From the NCBI RefSeq assembly GCF_011761635.1, contig NZ_JAASRN010000005.1, forward strand, positions 1 through 59,716: DNA of 59,716 nt, read 5' to 3'. The notes beneath the pieces were generated by a model. It was not told the DNA's origin. It searched no databases and saw nothing but the letters and a program-made list of their open reading frames with translations. This document shows positions 44,862-53,480 of this stretch, one piece after another. Source of the stretch: Thermonema lapsum (GTDB lineage: Bacteria > Bacteroidota > Bacteroidia > Cytophagales > Thermonemataceae). Every line of letters starts with the position of its first letter. The stretch's first letter is position 1. The position numbers were made by a program, and so were the translations under genes.

Positions 44862-45254
44862 ATGGAAAAGAAGAACAAATACATAGCTGCCGCCTTGGCT
44901 TTTTTTGCAGGAAATTTCGGTGCTCACAGATTTTACTTAAATCAACCCTTATGGGGCGTGCTTTACCTTATGACTTGTGGACTTTTTGGCATTGGTGCTA
45001 TCATAGATGCCATTGTTTTTCTGACGATGAGCGAAAAGCAATTTGACCTTCGTTATAACAGCAACGATGATTATATATCTGGAAGCCCCGACAAGTACAA
45101 GCAGAATATAGCCGCGCGACTAAAGCGAGCCAGGGATATACAACCTTTGCTCGTGGCTCAACAGCTAAAAGACTTAGAGCAAATGTATGAAAAAGGCACC
45201 ATCAACTTTGAAGAGTTTGAATACTTAAAACAAAAGTTATTGTCCGGAATGTAA
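44862..45254 (+). CDS. TM2-domain protein with SHOCT-like tail
   Basis: The protein (ATG 44862) has a TM2 domain: two membrane helices joined by the G-AHRFYLN...GVLYLMTCGLFGIGAIID pattern with a DRF-like loop replaced by HRF. A charged linker and a C-terminal helix pair (LKDLEQMYEKGTINFEEFEYLKQKLL) follow, the SHOCT type that often ends membrane proteins of this sort. Role unknown. A bidirectional terminator follows. Confidence 0.85.
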   Translation: MEKKNKYIAAALAFFAGNFGAHRFYLNQPLWGVLYLMTCGLFGIGAIIDAIVFLTMSEKQFDLRYNSNDDYISGSPDKYKQNIAARLKRARDIQPLLVAQQLKDLEQMYEKGTINFEEFEYLKQKLLSGM

Positions 45255-45286
45255 AAGCACTTTATTCATTAACTTCACTAAAAAGC

Positions 45287-45319
45287 AAAAAAGGCACAAG
45301 CAATGCTCGTGCCTTTTTT
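45287..45319. terminator. bidirectional terminator between TM2 and RND genes
   Basis: 11-bp stem AAAAAAGGCAC / GTGCCTTTTTT with an inner AGC/GCT pairing in the loop. A on the left and T on the right let it end both the TM2 gene and the convergent efflux operon. Confidence 0.8.
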
Positions 45320-45351
45320 CTCATACCTTTAAAAAGGAGGAGGTATGTGGT

Positions 45352-48300
45352 TTATACAGAGATTGCTTCTTTCTTCTCTTCTAATGCTTCACCAGCGTTG
45401 GACTTGCGCAAGCCCATTTTCATACGGTCTGCAATCATATACATTACCGGCACAATCACCAGTGTCAGGAAAGTAGCAAAGGTGAGTCCGAAAATAACGG
45501 TCCATGCCATCGGTCCCCAGAAGTTGGCGTTATTGCCTCCGTAATAAATATTAGGCTCGAAGCGGGCAAATAAACCAAAGAAGTCTATGTTCAAACCTAT
45601 GGCAAGAGGAACCAAGCCCAAAATGGTGGTGATAGCAGTCAACAATACCGGACGCAAGCGGGTTTGTCCAGCTTTGGCAACGACTTCTATTAACTCTTCA
45701 CGCGATAGGAAGTCGCTGTCGGCAAGCCCCAGCTCTGCCTTGCGGCGCTTGCGCGTCAGGTTAGTGTAGTCAATCAACACAATGGCATTGTTTACTACCA
45801 CCCCTGCCAAAGAGATGATGCCAATACCGGTCATAATCACGATGAAATCCATCTGGAAGGCTACCAAGCCCAAAAATACACCAATGGTGCTAAACAAGAC
45901 CGAAGTCATGATGATGAAAGGCGCCGAAACAGAGTTGAACTGCGTAACGATAATCAAGAAGATGGCAAACACGGCAATGAGTAATGCCTTTAGCAAGAAC
46001 TGCATAGACTTTTGCTGCTCTTCTTGCTCACCGGTAAATTTCACGGAATAGCCTTCGGGCAGTTGTAAATCTTTCAATTCATTTTTGATTTGCTGCACTA
46101 TTTCGTTGGCATTATAGCCTTCCTTCACATTGGAATAAATGCTGATGACACGGTCGAGGTCTTTGCGTTTTACCGAACCGTAAGTAGAAGAATAGCGCAC
46201 ATCGGCGACCGCCGAGATGGGTACCTGCTGTATTTGTCCAGTGTTGTTGCGGAAAGTGATGTTTTTGTTCAGCAAAACATCAAGCTTGTGTCGGTACTCT
46301 TCCTTCAAACGCACATAAATCGGATATTCGTCTTCGCCTTCTTTGAACTTAGATACCTCTTTGCCAAACAGGGCAGTACGTATCTCATTGGCAATAGAGT
46401 AGGTAGATATCCCAAAGCGGCGGGCTTTTTCGCGGTCTATTTCCACAACCAACTCTGGCTTGCCAATTTCAAGGTCGGTTTTTAGCTCTTCGATGCCGGG
46501 GATACCAGCCGCTTCAATGCGGTTGATGACTTGTTGCGAGATGGCAATGAGTTTGTCGTAGTCTTCACCTGCCACCTCTATGTTGATAGGCTTACCAACA
46601 GGCGGTCCATTGCGGTTCTTTTCCACGGTAATAATCACTCCGGGATATTTGTTCAACGCACGCCGCACGTCTTCCATCAACTTGGCAGTAGAGACTCCGT
46701 TACGCAACTCATATTCCACAAAGCCAACGGTGATTTTGCCTTTGTGTGGTGTGTTGCCCCCTTGACTGGCAAAGCCGTCTTCACCGGTGCCAGCGCCCAC
46801 CTGTGCGATGAACGACTCCACCATGAAATCATAAGGCTTGAGCAACTGCATCAGGTCTTTTTCTATCTGCTCTACCTGACGGTTGGTAGCCTCTATGTCG
46901 GTACCGATGGGTTTTTCTATAAACACATTGATGTATTCCGGCTCATTGACAGGGAAAAAGTTGACTTTGGGGGCGCTGATGCCCAACAACATAATAGAAA
47001 AGATAAGCAGCAAAAAAGTTCCACCAAGGAAGTAGTAAGGATTGCGTCCTTGAAGGGCAAAACGCACAAAACGCGAATACACCGCTTCAATCTTGGGCAA
47101 CAAGGTATCTTGGAACCAATGCGTTGCCGGAATAAGTGCATACTGATAGAGCAGAGTCAGCAAGCCTGCTGTTACGAATAGGTTGGGCAGCGTGAAAGTG
47201 CTTAAAGCACCCGCAAACTTCAAACCGAAGAAGGCAATCCCTATCAACGTAAGGGCTATGCCCACTTTAATGGTTTTGGGGTTGCGTGAGGCTTTTCCGT
47301 CGGCGTCATCTTTGCGCATGAATAACACTGCAAAAGCCGGGTTGACAACAAGTGCCACAAAAAGCGAAGACGAAAGCGTAATAATCAAGGTGATAGGCAG
47401 GTATTTCATGAACTCACCGATGATGCCGCTCCAAAATGCCAAAGGCACAAAAGCCACTACAGTAGTTGCGGTGGAAGCAATGATAGGCACTGCCACTTCG
47501 CCAACCCCTTCTTTGACTGCCTGCAAAATAGGTTTCCCTTCTTCCAACTGCCGGTAGATATTTTCAATAATCACAATACCGTTGTCAACAAGCATGCCCA
47601 ATGCTAAGATGAGCGAGAACAACACCATCAAGTTGAGGGTTACACCAGCGGCATCCAGTATCATGAACGACATGAACATAGACAGGGGAATGGCAATCCC
47701 TACAAACAAAGCATTGCGCAAGCCCAAGAAGAAGAGCAACACAAGCACTACCAAAATCACCCCCGAAATGATGCTGTTTTCCAGGTTAGCCAATTGCGAG
47801 CGTGTCCGCTTTGATTGGTCATTAGTGATAGTTATATTTAGGTCTTCAGGAAACTTTTTCTTCTTAGCGTCTTCTATGATTTGTTTGATTTTGTCGGCTG
47901 CATCAATCAGGTTTTCGCCACTGCGCTTCACCACATTGATGGTTACCACAGGCAAGCCCGATGAGCGGGCATAGCTCTCGCGCTCTTTATAGCTGTTTTC
48001 CACAAAGACGTCGGCAATGTCTTTGAGATAGACCACTTCGCCGCGCTCTTGCTTCACCACTATATTTTCTATCTGCTCTCGGTTTTTAAATTCTCCATCA
48101 ATGCGGATAGTACGCCGAAAATCCCCTTCTTTGATGTTGCCACCCGAAAGAGTGATATTTTCTTGCTTGATGGCATTTTCAACATCCATAAAAGACACTC
48201 GACGGGCTTCCATCTTGAAAGGGTCCACTTCTATCTTCACCTCGCGCTCGAGCGCACCCCGTATAGGAGCTTCCGATATTTCGGGCAGCTTTTCAATTTC

Positions 48301-48834
48301 GTCTTGCAGATATTCGGCATACTTTTTCAAAGTTTCCAAATCATAGTTGCCCGATATGTTGATAAACATAATGGGGATTTCTGAAAGATTGATGTCGAAC
48401 ACATTGGGGTCGGAAGGCAAGTCGTTGGGCAGCTCCGCTCTGTCCACTGCATCTTTTACGTCCTGCAAGGCTTTTTCTACTTCTACATCGGGGTTGAATT
48501 CCACAATGATGGTAGAGTAGTCTTGGATGGAAGTGGACTTGATGTTCTTTATCCCAGATATGGACTTAATTTCCTTTTCTATGGGGCGGGTTACCAAATT
48601 TTCCATGTCGATAGGCGAGTTGCCCGGGTAGGGGGTACCTACATATATGGTAGGAATGACAATCTCCGGGAAGGTCTCTTTGGGCATCTGCACATAAGAC
48701 ATCACCCCAAAGAGCACAATCAGCACCGTGAGAATAAGCACACTGGTTGTGTTGCCCACCGCCAAGTTGGTCAAGCCGAACTCTTTCTTGATGTGCGGCT
48801 TTTGCTCGTTTATATTTTGCTTGTTGCTGCTCAT
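45352..48834 (-). CDS. RND-family efflux permease (inner-membrane pump)
   Basis: The 1160-residue protein is a full-length RND pump of the AcrB/HAE class: first membrane helix at ~30 (TSVLILTVLIVLFGVMSYV), a periplasmic porter part with PGNSPIDMENLVTRPIE, a block of helices at about 345-560 with LALGMLVDNGIVIIENIYRQ and the charged proton-relay Asp in the fourth helix, and a mirror second half ending at about 1100. Proton-driven, tripartite export with the adaptor (48840) and TolC-type channel (50012) is expected. The slightly longer length comes from an extra segment between the halves (about 540-590). Substrates unknown; drugs or envelope components are possible. Confidence 0.95.
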   Translation of the reverse strand: MSSNKQNINEQKPHIKKEFGLTNLAVGNTTSVLILTVLIVLFGVMSYVQMPKETFPEIVIPTIYVGTPYPGNSPIDMENLVTRPIEKEIKSISGIKNIKSTSIQDYSTIIVEFNPDVEVEKALQDVKDAVDRAELPNDLPSDPNVFDINLSEIPIMFINISGNYDLETLKKYAEYLQDEIEKLPEISEAPIRGALEREVKIEVDPFKMEARRVSFMDVENAIKQENITLSGGNIKEGDFRRTIRIDGEFKNREQIENIVVKQERGEVVYLKDIADVFVENSYKERESYARSSGLPVVTINVVKRSGENLIDAADKIKQIIEDAKKKKFPEDLNITITNDQSKRTRSQLANLENSIISGVILVVLVLLFFLGLRNALFVGIAIPLSMFMSFMILDAAGVTLNLMVLFSLILALGMLVDNGIVIIENIYRQLEEGKPILQAVKEGVGEVAVPIIASTATTVVAFVPLAFWSGIIGEFMKYLPITLIITLSSSLFVALVVNPAFAVLFMRKDDADGKASRNPKTIKVGIALTLIGIAFFGLKFAGALSTFTLPNLFVTAGLLTLLYQYALIPATHWFQDTLLPKIEAVYSRFVRFALQGRNPYYFLGGTFLLLIFSIMLLGISAPKVNFFPVNEPEYINVFIEKPIGTDIEATNRQVEQIEKDLMQLLKPYDFMVESFIAQVGAGTGEDGFASQGGNTPHKGKITVGFVEYELRNGVSTAKLMEDVRRALNKYPGVIITVEKNRNGPPVGKPINIEVAGEDYDKLIAISQQVINRIEAAGIPGIEELKTDLEIGKPELVVEIDREKARRFGISTYSIANEIRTALFGKEVSKFKEGEDEYPIYVRLKEEYRHKLDVLLNKNITFRNNTGQIQQVPISAVADVRYSSTYGSVKRKDLDRVISIYSNVKEGYNANEIVQQIKNELKDLQLPEGYSVKFTGEQEEQQKSMQFLLKALLIAVFAIFLIIVTQFNSVSAPFIIMTSVLFSTIGVFLGLVAFQMDFIVIMTGIGIISLAGVVVNNAIVLIDYTNLTRKRRKAELGLADSDFLSREELIEVVAKAGQTRLRPVLLTAITTILGLVPLAIGLNIDFFGLFARFEPNIYYGGNNANFWGPMAWTVIFGLTFATFLTLVIVPVMYMIADRMKMGLRKSNAGEALEEKKEAISV

Positions 48835-48839
48835 GGCTC

Positions 48840-49976
48840 TTACGATTGAGTGATTTTTACTTTCTTACCTTCCGATACAAAGCGGAATCCTTCATTCACC
48901 AGCAATTCGTTTCCTTCCAAGCCCTTTAATACTTGGGCTTTTCCGTCATATACCCTACCTATTTCTATGTTTCGACGCTGCACGGTATTCGTGGTGGTAT
49001 CTACGATATACACAAACTTACCAGCAGCATCTTCCTGCACGAGACTTACCGGTATGACGACAGCATCGGGCACTTCGCTGTCCTTTAGTTTTACAAGCAC
49101 TATCATTTCGGGCTTCATCTTGCCGTTAGGATTGCGCAAAGCCACCTCTATGCGGAAAGTGCGGTTGGTGGGGTCAATGACTTGCCCCACATATGTGATG
49201 CGTGATGTTTGCGTTTCTTGCAGTGCGGGCACCTCTACCAACACCTCATCCCCTACTTTCACTCGATTTAAGTGAGCTTCTGACAGCTCAGCTACCACTT
49301 TTATTTCGTTCAGACTTACCAGACGTGCAATGGGCGTTGTTAGTGCCGCCACTTCGCCCTCTTTGGCAAACACCTTGTCAATCACTCCACCAAAGGGAGC
49401 ACGAATGACTGCCAAGTCGGCTTGTGCCTGCAAAGCTGCCAATTGACGCTCCAAAGCTTCTTTGTTGGTTTTTGCCTGTAAATACTGCACTTCGGTACCA
49501 ATGTTTTGCTCCCACAAGCGCTTTTGTTTTTCGAAAAGAGTGGTGGCTAATTCCAGTTGTGTTTTTAACTGCTCAATGTTTTTCAAAATTACGTCCACAT
49601 CTTGGCGGGCAATCACTTGCCCAGGGGTTACCACCTGACCTTCTTTCACGTATATTTTAACGATTTTACCCACAGTTTGAGGGGTAATTAGTACATTTTT
49701 TTCAGCCTCTATGATGCCTCGAGCTTCTACGTAGTGTGCAAAAGTAGTGCGAGTTACTGGAAGGGTAGTAATCAAGGTGCGGTCATCCAAGTCTTCTTTA
49801 AATGCCGGGTCTAAGGCAGCTATCTCCTTTTCCAAGGCTTTGACCTCAGCTTCGAGCTTAGCCAATGCTTTCTTTTTCTGAATCAACTGTTCTCTTTTAG
49901 CGGCTAAGTCATTTTTTTCAGCACCGCAGGCAAGTATAAAAGCGGCGATGCTTATGGCTATCAAAATTCGTTTCAT
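48840..49976 (-). CDS. periplasmic adaptor lipoprotein of an RND pump (HlyD/MFP family)
   Basis: ATG 49976 gives a lipoprotein signal (MKRILIAISIAAFILACGAEK, lipobox ILAC). The mature 360-odd residues have an N-terminal coiled coil (residues about 25-50), a biotinyl-lipoyl-like first half (VITPQTVGKIVKIYVKEGQVVTPGQVIA), the alpha-helical hairpin (QLKTQLELATTLFEKQKRLWEQ), the second lipoyl half (VIRAPFGGVIDKVFAKEGEV), and beta-barrel and membrane-proximal parts. This is the standard adaptor layout. It is 5 bases before the pump gene. Confidence 0.93.
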   Translation of the reverse strand: MKRILIAISIAAFILACGAEKNDLAAKREQLIQKKKALAKLEAEVKALEKEIAALDPAFKEDLDDRTLITTLPVTRTTFAHYVEARGIIEAEKNVLITPQTVGKIVKIYVKEGQVVTPGQVIARQDVDVILKNIEQLKTQLELATTLFEKQKRLWEQNIGTEVQYLQAKTNKEALERQLAALQAQADLAVIRAPFGGVIDKVFAKEGEVAALTTPIARLVSLNEIKVVAELSEAHLNRVKVGDEVLVEVPALQETQTSRITYVGQVIDPTNRTFRIEVALRNPNGKMKPEMIVLVKLKDSEVPDAVVIPVSLVQEDAAGKFVYIVDTTTNTVQRRNIEIGRVYDGKAQVLKGLEGNELLVNEGFRFVSEGKKVKITQS

Positions 49977-50011
49977 ATGGATATACTTTTTTGAAGGGTG
50001 AGTCTTGCTTT

Positions 50012-51376
50012 TTATTCTTGAACCAATGCGCCTAAGGCTTTGTCTAAGTCTATTTTGGCACTCCATGCCTCATACAGAGCGTTGTAATAGTTTGTTTCTG
50101 CTTCTTTGAATGCTGTTTCTGCATCGATTACTTCCAAATTAGTACCCACACCCTCTTGGTATTTGACGGCAGCAATACGGGCAACTTCTTTGGCAAGCTC
50201 AAGATTTCGTTTTTGCGCTTCGAGCGAACTCATGGCATTCCGGAAGTTCACTTGTGCCTGCATGACCTCCATCTTGATGGCTTGTGTCAGCTGGCGCTTG
50301 TCTTCTTCCAACTTGGCAATTTCCATTTTGTTTTGCTGTATTTTATATTTCCTCTGCAAGCCATCGAAAATAGGAACATCCAAACGCAAGCCTATCAAAG
50401 AGTAGTCAAACCAGCGGTTTTCGAAGTCAGTGTATTTGTCCAGATTTTGTCCGGCAAAGTTGGCACCTATAGTAGCAAAGGCACTAAGCGCAGGCAGGTA
50501 ACCGGAAAATACATTCTTCTTGTTGAGCTCCTGCAAATGAATGGCTTGTTCTATCAGTCTGTATTCCGGACGTTTTTCTACCGATGCTGCGGCTTGCAGT
50601 GTTTCTTCGGTTACTGTGCTCAGCTGAAAGTCAGCAAGTGTTTGCGACAGTTTCAACTCTTGTTCTACAGGCATGCCCATCTGAAACTTCAAAAATACAT
50701 AGCCTAAATTCACTAAGCGGCTAACCTTTTCATATTCGGCACGCAGGTTGTTGCGTGCCACCTCTACCCGGAAAGCGTCGATTTTTTCGACAAAACCAGC
50801 TTCATTGAGCGCTTTAGTTTGAATAAGCAGCGAATCGAGGCGTTGCAAGTTGGATTGCAACAGCCCCAAACGCTCTTCGTTGATAAGCACATTCAAATAT
50901 GCCTTGGATACCTGTTGTGCTACCTCCACTTTGCTTACTTCCAACTGGCGCACAGAAAAGTCTTTATAGGCACGAGATGCCTCCAACCCTACAAAATAAG
51001 AGCCGTTGAATATCAACTGAACAGCTGTAATCGAAGCATTGCTGTTGTACTTGGGCTGAAAAGCAACGGGTACAAAAGTGCCGGGTTCGCCACCAAAAAA
51101 TACGGCAGGCACAAAAGAAGGCTGTACGTTCAAGTTATCCACAAACTGCACTTGTCCGTTGATTTGGGGCAAGCCAATCCCTACCGTTTCACGCACACGT
51201 GCCTTGGCTTGCTCTACATCGTATTGGGCTTTGCGCATGGTGGTGTTTTGCTCCCACGCATATTCAATGCATTCCTGCAGACTCATCATCACAGGCTGCT
51301 GCTCGGGCTGTTCTTCCTGTGCCCGGCTCATCCAAGGGGTGCAGCAAAGCAGCACCCAAGTGAGGTATTTTCTCAT
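50012..51376 (-). CDS. TolC-family outer-membrane channel
   Basis: The ATG at 51376 overlaps the TetR stop (ATGA), which favours it over the ATG at 51388; the resulting signal peptide is MRKYLTWVLLCCTPWMSRAQ. The mature part has the TolC duplicated coiled-coil layout, starting MMSLQECIEYAWEQNTTMRKA, with a second copy near VEKRPEYRLIEQAIHL and helices such as QVNFRNAMSSLEAQKRNLEL. It ends in a YNALYEAWSAKIDLDKALG segment typical of OEP proteins. It is the exit duct of the RND pump. Confidence 0.92.
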   Translation of the reverse strand: MRKYLTWVLLCCTPWMSRAQEEQPEQQPVMMSLQECIEYAWEQNTTMRKAQYDVEQAKARVRETVGIGLPQINGQVQFVDNLNVQPSFVPAVFFGGEPGTFVPVAFQPKYNSNASITAVQLIFNGSYFVGLEASRAYKDFSVRQLEVSKVEVAQQVSKAYLNVLINEERLGLLQSNLQRLDSLLIQTKALNEAGFVEKIDAFRVEVARNNLRAEYEKVSRLVNLGYVFLKFQMGMPVEQELKLSQTLADFQLSTVTEETLQAAASVEKRPEYRLIEQAIHLQELNKKNVFSGYLPALSAFATIGANFAGQNLDKYTDFENRWFDYSLIGLRLDVPIFDGLQRKYKIQQNKMEIAKLEEDKRQLTQAIKMEVMQAQVNFRNAMSSLEAQKRNLELAKEVARIAAVKYQEGVGTNLEVIDAETAFKEAETNYYNALYEAWSAKIDLDKALGALVQE

Positions 51377-51999
51377 TTGTTTAACCATAATTTTCCTTCT
51401 TCTTCGTATTTTTTGACAAGTTGTAGTCCTTTCTCAGAAAGTACGCCGTAAATAAAGTGCTTGAGCAACTCTTCCTGCACCTCCACAAAGTGGAATTTTT
51501 CGGGGGGAAATACATGCGGATTGAAAACTGTAAAGACCTGCTCCACGCGCATGGCAGCGAGTATATCAATGCGTAAGTCAGCTCGGTAAATGCCTTCTGC
51601 TACCCCCCGGTTCAAGTTTTCTTCTACCTGCTTGCGAATCACTTCATTTTTGTACTCATGGAAGAATTGCCAAGCCTCGGGGAAGTAGCGCCCCAGCTCG
51701 TAAAGGAAAGTGGGCTTCAAGGCAGTAATCACCGTGCGAAAATGCTGAAAAATCAATATAAGCTCCTCTATAGCATTTTGAGCCTTTTCGCGTGCATCTT
51801 TCACTATACAGTGGTTTTCCTTCATCTTATAGCTGATGGCTTGCTTGACCAGTTCGCGCTTATCCTCGAACAACTGATACAAGGTACGCTTTGACATAGC
51901 CAAAGCCCGCGCCAAGTCATCCATGGTCACACTGCGTAAACCATACATGCGAAACAACTCATCAGCTTTTTGTATCACTCTTTCCTTTGCTTCTTCCAT
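51373..51999 (-). CDS. TetR-family transcriptional repressor of the efflux operon
   Basis: ATG 51999 gives MEEAKERVIQKADELF, the usual TetR opening; an upstream in-frame ATG at 52026 lies too near the predicted transcript start (see 52037-52066). Residues about 5-50 form the HTH with ELFRMYGLRSVTMDDLARALAMSKRTLYQLFEDKREL. The rest is the all-helical ligand domain, about 160 residues, with an expected inducer pocket. It leads the tetR-tolC-hlyD-rnd operon, and an inverted repeat overlaps its promoter, so autorepression is the likeliest control. Inducer unknown. Confidence 0.93.
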   Translation of the reverse strand: MEEAKERVIQKADELFRMYGLRSVTMDDLARALAMSKRTLYQLFEDKRELVKQAISYKMKENHCIVKDAREKAQNAIEELILIFQHFRTVITALKPTFLYELGRYFPEAWQFFHEYKNEVIRKQVEENLNRGVAEGIYRADLRIDILAAMRVEQVFTVFNPHVFPPEKFHFVEVQEELLKHFIYGVLSEKGLQLVKKYEEEGKLWLNK

Positions 52000-52036
52000 G
52001 CACAAATAACAAGCTTTCGGTTTCAATTGTTATGCG

Positions 52037-52066
52037 CAAAACTAAAAAAACTTTTTAGGTTTCAAA
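52037..52066 (-). promoter_or_regulatory. complete Bacteroidota promoter of the efflux operon
   Basis: Reading the minus strand: TTTG (-33, at 52063-52066), 18 bases, then TAGTTTTG (-7, at 52037-52044). Both match the Bacteroidota consensus (TTTG, TAnnTTTG) at near-standard spacing, and the predicted start is near 52030, about 30 bases before the tetR ATG at 51999. This is the best promoter in the window. Confidence 0.7.
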
Positions 52067-52080
52067 AGTTTTTTTAGTTT
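52039..52080. promoter_or_regulatory. 17-bp inverted repeat, likely TetR operator
   Basis: Perfect inverted repeat: the 17 bases at 52039-52055 and 52064-52080 are exact complements, separated by 8 bases. Arms have the core AAACTAAAAAAACTTTT. It overlaps the -33 and most of the -7 elements, so a repressor bound here would block RNA polymerase. GTTTCAA also occurs at 52060, 52077 and near 52019, in a direct arrangement. Operator function is inferred from position next to tetR and from symmetry; the alternative is a hairpin. Confidence 0.65.
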
Positions 52081-52259
52081 CAATAGTACCACCTCCGGCA
52101 TAAGATTTTTTTCAAGAATGTAGTTTTCATTCATAAAGTGCAGCTATATGTACAAGCCACTGAAAACCAAATGCATAAAGCACATTGGGAAGTAACAACA
52201 ACTTTCCAAATGATATATTGCAGACTCCCTTAGCTCCCAAACCATTGTCAAGGCACAAA

Positions 52260-52864
52260 ACAGACTCTACAAAGAAGTAAGAAGATTCTGTGTGTGTAAT
52301 TTTTTTGGTAAACTCGTATATTCTCTACTCAAATGGCTGCCGGTGCCCTACCTTCTCACCATGCTTCAGCGAAAGATAGGCTACGGCGGGTGTGCAGTAG
52401 AACATTGCTGAATACCTTACGAAAAAGTGCCTCTGTATGTAAAAACAAGCTGCCGCTGCATCAGAAGAGCGATGTTTTCCAGCATACTGAAGCATAGACT
52501 GGCAAGCCATGCGCCAAGCCTATCAGACCAATCAATGGCGAAAACAAAGAGGCTACTTCTGTTAGCGGCAACAGCATCAGCCAACAAGTAACCAAATGTA
52601 TTTTTGTGAAAATGGAACGAATATCTGCACAAGGCACCAGAGGCGTATTTCACTTATGCCATTGAAGCGATATGGGGTAGGCAGTGAAAATACTATGAAG
52701 TGTATTTGAAAGTTGCACAGATAGGTTCACAGTATTGTGGTGTAGAAGCAGCTGCGCAACACTATTTCCATGAGGCTTGGCTTTACCGGAACCAACATTA
52801 CCTCGTATGCGAAGTGTATCTGCTGGACAACTATGCCTATGTTCTCCACTTAGGGCATCTTTGA
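52260..52864 (+). pseudogene. mtgA: decayed monofunctional peptidoglycan transglycosylase (mtgA-like)
   Basis: No intact ORF runs here, but translating plus-strand frames piecewise restores a GT51 transglycosylase. From 52262: RLYKEVRRF, then NFFGKLVYSLLKWLPVPYL (membrane anchor and the WVPVP-type segment), then a TGA at 52409 and IPYEKVPLYV. One frame later: SEERCFPAY (the EDxxFF catalytic-Glu segment as SEE-CF), a stop at 52488, SIDWQAMRQAYQTNQ. Another frame: VSGNSISQQVTKCIF (GGSTISQQ motif). From 52613: KAPEAYFTYAIEAIWG, a TGA at 52685, YYEVYLKVAQIG and GVEAAAQHYFHE (the family hallmark), ending at TGA 52862. At least three frameshifts and several stops show the gene is dead. Confidence 0.8.
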
Positions 52865-53392
52865 GCCAAATACCTGCTGCCAATAATGCCAACAAACAAT
52901 GCCTATAGTAACCGATACGTTCAGAGAGTGTTTGGTGCCAAACTGTGGAATCTCCAGTGCCATATCCAAAAAAGGAAGTACTTCATCGGACAAGCCATAG
53001 ACCTCATTTCCAAATACAAATGCATACTTTTCGGCTTTCAAAGGACGAAAATCCTGCAAATAGGTGGGTGTGTCGGTTTGTTCTACTCCCACGATGCGAT
53101 AGCCCCGTTCTTTGAGGTGCTTCAGTGCTTCGGTTGTTTGTTCAAAGTAGTACCACTCCACCGATTCAGTGGCTCCCAATGCCGACTTATGAATTTCTTT
53201 GTGCGGCGGCTGGGGGGTGATGCCACATAAATACAAGGCTTCTAAGGCGAAGGCATCACCAGTGCGGAAAGCCGCTCCCACATTGTGCGCACTGCGCAGG
53301 TTGTCAAGCACCAACACCACCGGGTGTTTAGGCTTGCTTTTGAAAGTATCTACATCTACTCGTCCGAGTTCTTCAAGTTGCAACTTGCGCAT
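52850..53392 (-). CDS. SpoU-family tRNA/rRNA 2'-O-methyltransferase
   Basis: The 180-residue protein is a SPOUT methyltransferase with all three SpoU motifs: motif 1 LDNLRSAHNVGAAFRTGDA, motif 2 FVFGNEVYGLSDEVL, motif 3 IPQFGTKHSLNVSVTIGI. The trefoil-knot SAM site is thus intact. TrmH-type enzymes methylate tRNA G18 or rRNA; the short length (no N-terminal domain) fits either. Its 3' end overlaps the mtgA pseudogene tail by 15 bases. It is divergent from mutS. Confidence 0.9.
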   Translation of the reverse strand: MRKLQLEELGRVDVDTFKSKPKHPVVLVLDNLRSAHNVGAAFRTGDAFALEALYLCGITPQPPHKEIHKSALGATESVEWYYFEQTTEALKHLKERGYRIVGVEQTDTPTYLQDFRPLKAEKYAFVFGNEVYGLSDEVLPFLDMALEIPQFGTKHSLNVSVTIGIVCWHYWQQVFGSKMP

Positions 53393-53426
53393 GGTTCTGT
53401 GCCGAATTGAAAAGTATAAAAAGACG

Positions 53427-53434
53427 TAACTTTG
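53427..53434 (+). promoter_or_regulatory. mutS -7 promoter element
   Basis: TAACTTTG matches TAnnTTTG, 46 bases before the mutS ATG at 53481. TTG at 53407-53409 is 17 bases upstream, a possible -33 element. Confidence 0.5.
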
Positions 53435-53480
53435 TTGGTAGTGTCAAAAGTCTCAAAGAGAAGGAATCGAAAAAAGCGTT

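Noticed and set aside
46531-47181. Plus-strand ORF opposite the RND pump
   Set aside because: It is antisense to a complete RND protein and has no motif of its own.
50156-50707. Plus-strand ORF opposite the TolC gene
   Set aside because: Aromatic-rich shadow frame; the TolC reading is complete.
52325-52895. Short minus-strand ORFs in the region before the SpoU gene
   Set aside because: They are shadows of the mtgA pseudogene frames on the plus strand and have no coding features of their own.
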